Source: Candidatus Hydrogenedentota bacterium (GTDB lineage: Bacteria > Hydrogenedentota > Hydrogenedentia > Hydrogenedentales > CAITNO01). Taken from it: a stretch of 47,380 nt of DNA. Each line of letters begins with the position of its first letter. Within the stretch, counting starts at the first letter, position 1. The DNA is taken from the NCBI GenBank assembly GCA_022706235.1, contig JAKJCY010000013.1:1-47380 (forward strand), given 5' to 3'. Below, in pieces: positions 42,789-47,380 of this stretch. The position numbers and the translations under genes are program-made. The notes below the pieces were generated by a model. The model was not told the origin of the DNA. It worked only from the letters and a program-made list of their open reading frames with translations, and searched no databases.

Positions 42789-43004
42789 GCGTTGTTTGTG
42801 GATTCTTGAACTGAACCAGAACATAACGCTCCTCTTGGCAACAAACAGAACTCATAATTAATTGTCAGCGAAATTGCCCTAAGCGCCTGTCTTAAACGAA
42901 AGTAAAACGCCGGCAGGGGGGTACAAGGGTAGGAGAATTTGATTAGCCTATCATGAAATATGGCATATTCATAGTCGTTAAGGAAATTGCCAGGAGACCC
43001 GAGC

Positions 43005-43985
43005 ATGAATGTGTTGAGCCAAATCACTCTGCAGTATGCACTCGACAATATTGTCGATTTAGTCGTCATCACGGATATGAAAAGCGTTATTCAATATGTA
43101 AACCCCGCTTTTTTGAAGATAACCGGCTTCACCGCCGAGGAAGTGCTGGGACAGAAGCCCAGTATACAAAAGTCCGTGCACACCACGGCGGAGACCTACC
43201 GCCAAATGTGGGAGGTCATTTTGGCCGGCGGCTGGTGGCGAGGAGAACTTATAAATCAGAAAAAGTCGGGGGAATTATGGCATTCCAATCTCTCCATTTC
43301 CCAAATTCGGGATGACCAGGGTACTCCTTTCGCCTACATTGGCATTTCCCGGGATATTACGGAAATGAAGCGGCTCGAACAGCAGATTTTCGACATGGGA
43401 ATCGAAGCCATTTACATGCTGGCGATGGCCGCAGAAGCCAAGGACAATGTTACCGGGAGCCATTTGCAGCGTGTTCGTTTTTATTCCGAAGCAATTGCGC
43501 GTGAACTGGGACTAAGTGAGCAAGAAGCGGTTGAAATCGGGTATTCAAGCATGATGCACGATGTGGGCAAACTTCACATTCCGGACGCCATCCTTCAAAA
43601 GACAGGAAAACTGACGCCCGAGGAGTGGAATGAGATGAAAAAGCATCCGGAAAAAGGAGCCGCCATTTTGGGTGAAAAATCCTTCTTCCAAACCGCCCGC
43701 GATATCGCCGCCTGCCACCATGAGCATTGGGATGGCTCGGGATATCCCGCAGGTAAACGAGGCACTCAAATTCCCTTGAGTTCCCGAATTGTCGCGGTGG
43801 CGGATGTATTCGATGCACTTACATCATCCCGCTCATATAAAAATGCCTGGCCAGGGGAAGTGGCACGTGCTAAGATATCAGAAGGAAAAGGACGCCATTT
43901 CGATCCAAAAGTCGTGGAGGCTTTTGACCAGTTGTACAAGCGGAACGTCATCAATGACATCATGCGACAGTACCCTATCGAGTAA
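43005..43985 (+). CDS. PAS and HD-GYP domain signalling protein
   Basis: The 326-residue protein has an N-terminal PAS domain (about 15-125, with DLVVITDMKSVIQYVNPAF, ITGFTAEEVLGQ and the PAC-type GISRDITEMKRLE) and a C-terminal HD-GYP domain (about 140-320). HD-GYP motifs are intact: H185-D186 (MMHDVGKLHIPD), HHEHWDGSGYP at 238-248, and ALTSSRSYK. HD-GYP enzymes hydrolyse cyclic di-GMP; the intact HD and GYP residues speak for activity. No signal peptide, so it is cytoplasmic, and the PAS domain may sense redox or ligand. The start was set at 43005, as AGGAG sits eight bases before it. Confidence 0.93.
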   Translation: MNVLSQITLQYALDNIVDLVVITDMKSVIQYVNPAFLKITGFTAEEVLGQKPSIQKSVHTTAETYRQMWEVILAGGWWRGELINQKKSGELWHSNLSISQIRDDQGTPFAYIGISRDITEMKRLEQQIFDMGIEAIYMLAMAAEAKDNVTGSHLQRVRFYSEAIARELGLSEQEAVEIGYSSMMHDVGKLHIPDAILQKTGKLTPEEWNEMKKHPEKGAAILGEKSFFQTARDIAACHHEHWDGSGYPAGKRGTQIPLSSRIVAVADVFDALTSSRSYKNAWPGEVARAKISEGKGRHFDPKVVEAFDQLYKRNVINDIMRQYPIE

Positions 43986-44170
43986 AACAAGGTTTCGGAA
44001 AACTTTATACCCTTTACCTTGGTATTTTTAATTATAGAAACCTGTTTTACGTGCAGTGAGTCTGAAAGTCGTATATAGTTGTTCCCACTGCCGGAGTTTC
44101 AATCCAAATAACCCTGTTTTATGGAAGACAGGGCCCGGCCCCAATGATTCAATCTCTCAGGAGAAAAACA

Positions 44171-45958
44171 ATGCCTTTAAAACGCCAGTTACGCCCGTAC
44201 GGCATGGTCACGGTCGCAATACTGTTAGCCACTGCCTGTTGTTTTCCCTTTTCCATCGTCTGGAGTCAAACGGCGACGGGAACAGATGCTTCTCAACCTG
44301 TGGAGGTCACAGCCCCCGACGAAACAACGGTCCCCGCTTCAGAACCGATGCCGGAGTCTTATGAAGCCGCCAATCCGGCTCCGGATACCTTGACCGCATT
44401 GCGCTACTTTCCCGAACAGGCGCAGGCCGCTGTCGGCATTCCGTCCGCCGCAGGCCTCATGGACCGTATAGTTCCCTTTGCACAACTCTTTCTGCCGGGT
44501 ATGAATCTTGTTGAAGAGATTGAATTGGTCGCCTCCGACCTCGCGGTGGATATGGAGGTTCCCAATGAAGGCGGCCTTGTCGGGGTTCTTGCCGCCATGG
44601 GCTTGGACAGCCACGCGGGTATGGCCCTCTTTCTCAACCTGGAGGACGTGGTAAAAACCTATGCGGAAGCCCTGTCACAGAACACGGTGCCTGATACCGC
44701 CGTCCTAGCTAAGATCAAAGCCTTGCTGGTCATCCCGGTAAACGACCGTGTGAAAGCGGAAGCATCACTGATGAAACTCCTTGGAGAGCTGCTGTCCGGC
44801 AGTGAACTTATACAAACCGATGTGGAAGGTATCACCATCAAAGAGTATGCCGGCATGGGCGGTTATTTTGTCAATGACACGGTGCTGGCCCTCGGCAATG
44901 ATATGGACCTCCTGGCTGCCGCGGCAAAGCGCACAGACGTACCAGCACAATTTCAATATGGTTCCACCGTTTGCCCGCCGGATGATGTCCATGAAACTGT
45001 TGTCCTGGTTTGCGGGGACAGGATTCTCCCCTTTATTGACCTGTTCAAGGAACCCATAGTGTCGCTTGAACCTTCCATGCAGGTTCTTGTTAAAGCACAA
45101 GTGGAGCGGCTTCAAAAAATCTATCAGGATGCCACCGCCAAGGAGCCTTTGATCATTACGGCAAAGGTTGATGAAAAGTTACTTGAAATCAAATCCAAGC
45201 TGAACACGGCCGTTTATCCCGGTATTATGGATTACCTGGGAACGGCCACTCCGCTGCACTGGGCGCAAAGACTCCCCGACAGAACCTTGACCTTTTTGAG
45301 TTTTAATTTTACCGAAGAATTTAAAAACCAGTTGTCCAAGGACTATGTCAATTACCTTCCGGAAGAAGTTCGCAATAGTCCCGGGGCCTCCCAGGGAATC
45401 ATGTATGCCACGAATGCCCTGCAATTACTCGGGGGCGAATTCACCATCGGGGTCGCCAAGGCGCTGGCTGTGGGGTATCCGGGAATTTATTTGATCGCCG
45501 AATTGGCCGATACCGAAGGTGCTGAAATCTTCCTGCAAATGGCGCCTCAATCCGACTACGAAACCCCTTATCGCGATATTCAAATCAAAGAAATTCAGGC
45601 CCCCCTTCCGATTCCCATTTATTTTGCCGTCGTGGAAAACGCCCTGATTATTTCCAATGATGTCGAAGGAATACGCGGTATAGTTGACCTGTCCAAAGAT
45701 GCCAAAACAAGCGGGCTGTTCGAAACTTTGTCACCTCCGATTCCAGTGACCATGCCGCTGTACCAAGCTTTTATGGTGAAGCTAAACCTGTACTCAGATG
45801 TTATCTCCCCCTTGGCGGCGATTATGGGCCAGTCTCTACCCGGTGATCTCACCCCGATCATGGATACGGTAGCCGGCCTTTTTGAAAATATCCAGATACG
45901 TAACGGCATGGAGAACACCTGGTCGGTCTGGAGTCTTGGCGCATCGCGCAAACCGTAA
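44171..45958 (+). CDS. Exported protein of unknown function (DUF3352-like pattern)
   Basis: The 595-residue protein begins with a signal peptide (basic n-region, then MVTVAILLATACCFPFSIVWSQ in two pieces) after an AGGAG SD. The mature part has repeated mixed alpha/beta segments such as LTALRYFPEQAQAAVGIPS, VVLVCGDRILPFID and LLGGEFTIGVAKAL, a layout like DUF3352 proteins, which have two similar halves starting with a 'xYxPxxA' phrase. No catalytic motif is recognised. It probably acts outside the cytoplasm. Low certainty for the family name; the gene itself is sound. Confidence 0.75.
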   Translation: MPLKRQLRPYGMVTVAILLATACCFPFSIVWSQTATGTDASQPVEVTAPDETTVPASEPMPESYEAANPAPDTLTALRYFPEQAQAAVGIPSAAGLMDRIVPFAQLFLPGMNLVEEIELVASDLAVDMEVPNEGGLVGVLAAMGLDSHAGMALFLNLEDVVKTYAEALSQNTVPDTAVLAKIKALLVIPVNDRVKAEASLMKLLGELLSGSELIQTDVEGITIKEYAGMGGYFVNDTVLALGNDMDLLAAAAKRTDVPAQFQYGSTVCPPDDVHETVVLVCGDRILPFIDLFKEPIVSLEPSMQVLVKAQVERLQKIYQDATAKEPLIITAKVDEKLLEIKSKLNTAVYPGIMDYLGTATPLHWAQRLPDRTLTFLSFNFTEEFKNQLSKDYVNYLPEEVRNSPGASQGIMYATNALQLLGGEFTIGVAKALAVGYPGIYLIAELADTEGAEIFLQMAPQSDYETPYRDIQIKEIQAPLPIPIYFAVVENALIISNDVEGIRGIVDLSKDAKTSGLFETLSPPIPVTMPLYQAFMVKLNLYSDVISPLAAIMGQSLPGDLTPIMDTVAGLFENIQIRNGMENTWSVWSLGASRKP

Positions 45959-46038
45959 ACTCGATAAGATATATTCCCTGAATCACAGGCACCATGAGAC
46001 TAAAATAAATAAATGAACAACCGTTGAGGAGAATGGCA

Positions 46039-46893
46039 ATGAATCACCTTTTGTATGCGATTGCAGTCCTTTCCGCCCTCGGATTTGGACAGGCCATGGC
46101 CGAAGAAAATCCGGATGCCGGTATGAATATTCTGCTGCTGACCAAGTCTTCCGGGTTCGAGCATAGTGTTATTAAACAGAATGCTTCCGGAACCAGCCAT
46201 GTCGAACGTATTCTCACCCCGATTGCGAAAGAAATGGGGGCAACCCTGGAATGTACGAAAGACGCCAGTAAAATTAACGCTGACTCACTCAAGAAGTATG
46301 ATGTTGTTATATTCTACACTTCGGGAGAACTGACCGAAACCGGCGAGGACGGTCATCCGGCCATGCCCGCTGGAGGGATGGACGACCTTCTGGCGTGGAT
46401 ACAGGCGGGTGGTGGGTTTCTGGGCTTTCACGCCGCAACGGATTCCTGCAGGACCGGTAACGGTCCGACGCCCTACATCAAGATGATTGGAGGCGAGTTT
46501 GTCACGCACGGCGCCCAGTTTGAAGGGGTTATAAAAAAAGTTGATGGCGAACATCCTGCCATCGTTTCATTGCCTGAACGATGGCCACTGCAGGACGAAT
46601 GGTACCTTTTCCGTAATTTGGACAAGGAAAACATGCATGTCCTTGCTTTGCTGGAAATCGGTAACGAGCGGAACAAACAAGACAAGTATAACATTCCGGA
46701 TTATCCCATGGTGTGGTGCAAGGGGTACGGCGAAGGCCGTATCCTTTACAATGGCATGGGGCATCGCGAAGATGTCTGGGAACACGCTATTTTCAAGGCT
46801 CTGGTCAAAGAACACCTGCTATGGGTGAGCGGCGAAGGACCAGTAAACGCCGCCCCCAACTATACCGAGACCGTTCCTGACACACTGCCCTGA
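46039..46893 (+). CDS. Secreted ThuA-like domain protein
   Basis: The 284-residue protein has a clear signal peptide (NHLLYAIAVLSALGFGQAMA) and a class-I amidotransferase-like fold of the ThuA type: MNILLLTKSSGFEHS, VVIFYTSGELTETG, LAWIQAGGGFLGFHAATDS and GRILYNGMGHRED. ThuA proteins occur with sugar-use genes and many secreted ones in planctomycete-like genomes; the role is not established. The start at 46039 has GAGGAG seven bases before it. Its stop is about 100 bases from the convergent gene. Confidence 0.85.
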   Translation: MNHLLYAIAVLSALGFGQAMAEENPDAGMNILLLTKSSGFEHSVIKQNASGTSHVERILTPIAKEMGATLECTKDASKINADSLKKYDVVIFYTSGELTETGEDGHPAMPAGGMDDLLAWIQAGGGFLGFHAATDSCRTGNGPTPYIKMIGGEFVTHGAQFEGVIKKVDGEHPAIVSLPERWPLQDEWYLFRNLDKENMHVLALLEIGNERNKQDKYNIPDYPMVWCKGYGEGRILYNGMGHREDVWEHAIFKALVKEHLLWVSGEGPVNAAPNYTETVPDTLP

Positions 46894-46992
46894 ACCTTTT
46901 ACAGTAATGCATACAAGGAAGGTCACGTCCCTGTACGTTCAGGGGGAGGACAAGGTGGACTTTGGTTATGCTGATACGCCTTCCCGCCGGGA

Positions 46993-47380
46993 TTACATCA
47001 ATGAAGAGGAACCGTTAAAGGGGAAATCCATACGGATGTCCGAAGTTATCTCTTCCAGCAGTTCCGGATCGACAAGGTCCAGCGGAGTGAGCGGTCCCGT
47101 TTGTTCAATCCGCCCGGTCAAATACTGGTGCGCGAGATAAACGGGAAGACATGCCGTTGCCGCCGCCCCGTCCACAAACATCATGGCGCGAGATTCCAGA
47201 CGGTCTCCCCGCAGTGCGGTAACCAGAAGCAGCGCTTCCGGGCCGATCCCGGTCGCAATGGCGTTTTCCGTATCCCGCATGTTGATACGTCGCATCAAGG
47301 CAAGAATGGCGCGATATACCCAATCACATCGCTGGGGCTGTACCACCCGTACGACATCCAGCAGCCACAGGGGCAACTCT
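46993..47380 (-). CDS. C-terminal part of a saccharopine dehydrogenase-like protein (partial)
   Basis: The frame stays open to the window edge, and ends at TAA (46993-46995). The C-terminal part (about 129 residues) has FVDGAAATACLPVYLAHQYL and TGRIEQTGPLTPLDLVDPEL, similar in plan to the end of saccharopine-dehydrogenase/reductase-like proteins, where a glycine/alanine helix is followed by a 'LLxGxI...GVxPPE' phrase. The N-terminal NAD(P)-binding part lies outside the window, so the family call is tentative. Confidence 0.4.
   Translation of the reverse strand, partial: ELPLWLLDVVRVVQPQRCDWVYRAILALMRRINMRDTENAIATGIGPEALLLVTALRGDRLESRAMMFVDGAAATACLPVYLAHQYLTGRIEQTGPLTPLDLVDPELLEEITSDIRMDFPFNGSSSLM

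Larger units (their letters stand above)
42344..43004. other. Intergenic region with several hairpins
   Basis: These 661 bases hold no gene I can support. Hairpins are seen at 42625-42652 (CTTCTTCCGGG, ACTTCG, CCCGGAAGAAG, 11-base arms), 42655-42667 (GCGCC, TTC, GGCGC), and a longer inverted repeat at 42714-42734 and 42769-42788 (GTCATTCCGGT...TTCGCGG paired with its complement). The promoter of the PAS/HD-GYP gene should lie near its 3' end. Confidence 0.7.

Overview
The window reads as a bacterial chromosome segment with standard genetic code and Shine-Dalgarno (SD) starts. It looks like a Gram-negative heterotroph specialised in polysaccharide use. Secreted PQQ-like propeller, DUF6807-like, five-bladed-propeller, GH99-like, rhamnosidase-like, ThuA-like and SUMF1-type proteins together recall Planctomycetes/Lentisphaerae/Hydrogenedentes-type genomes. 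This is inference from gene families; no rRNA or other phylogenetic marker was found, and I see no tRNA genes.

Layout. 1-7.4 kb: a gene end with a C-terminal membrane helix, then minus-strand genes for a secreted beta-propeller, a PurF-like protein without the catalytic cysteine, galactokinase, a frameshifted SDR, a MazG-like hydrolase and a ComEA/SLBB-like membrane protein. 7.4-11.2 kb: plus-strand citrate synthase, glutamyl-tRNA synthetase and a ROK kinase, the last two overlapping by four bases. 11.2-21.1 kb: a minus-strand DUF6807-like gene, then a plus-strand run of TIM-barrel isomerase, lipoprotein, MaoC-like dehydratase, AOX-like di-iron protein, Tat-exported nitrilase-family hydrolase and two secreted glycosidase-like proteins, with an inverted-repeat element between the last two. 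21.6-29.2 kb: one 2522-codon reading frame with six SUMF1-type domains, apparently joined to an unrelated upstream gene through a palindromic repeat. 29.2-36.6 kb: a repeat-rich accessory region with a 60-bp tandem repeat, a Y1-transposase element bounded by 58-bp inverted repeats, a single-chain MmeI-like restriction-modification gene, a 20-bp-register palindrome array, a GH78-like gene and a transposase-less copy of the element. 36.6-47.4 kb: an ion permease, mannose-1-phosphate guanylyltransferase, an operon of ClC channel, small protein and PHP hydrolase, a PAS/HD-GYP protein, an unknown exported protein, a ThuA-like protein and the end of a possible saccharopine-dehydrogenase-like gene.

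Working together: galactokinase, the ROK kinase and ManC supply sugar-phosphate and GDP-mannose metabolism, fed by the exported hydrolases. The most unusual items are the palindrome array next to the restriction-modification gene (33331-33510), the multi-SUMF1 fusion protein, the hairpin-built transposase element with its non-autonomous relative, and the MaoC/AOX-like pair. No complete new multi-gene system can be proven from sequence alone; these are the best candidates.
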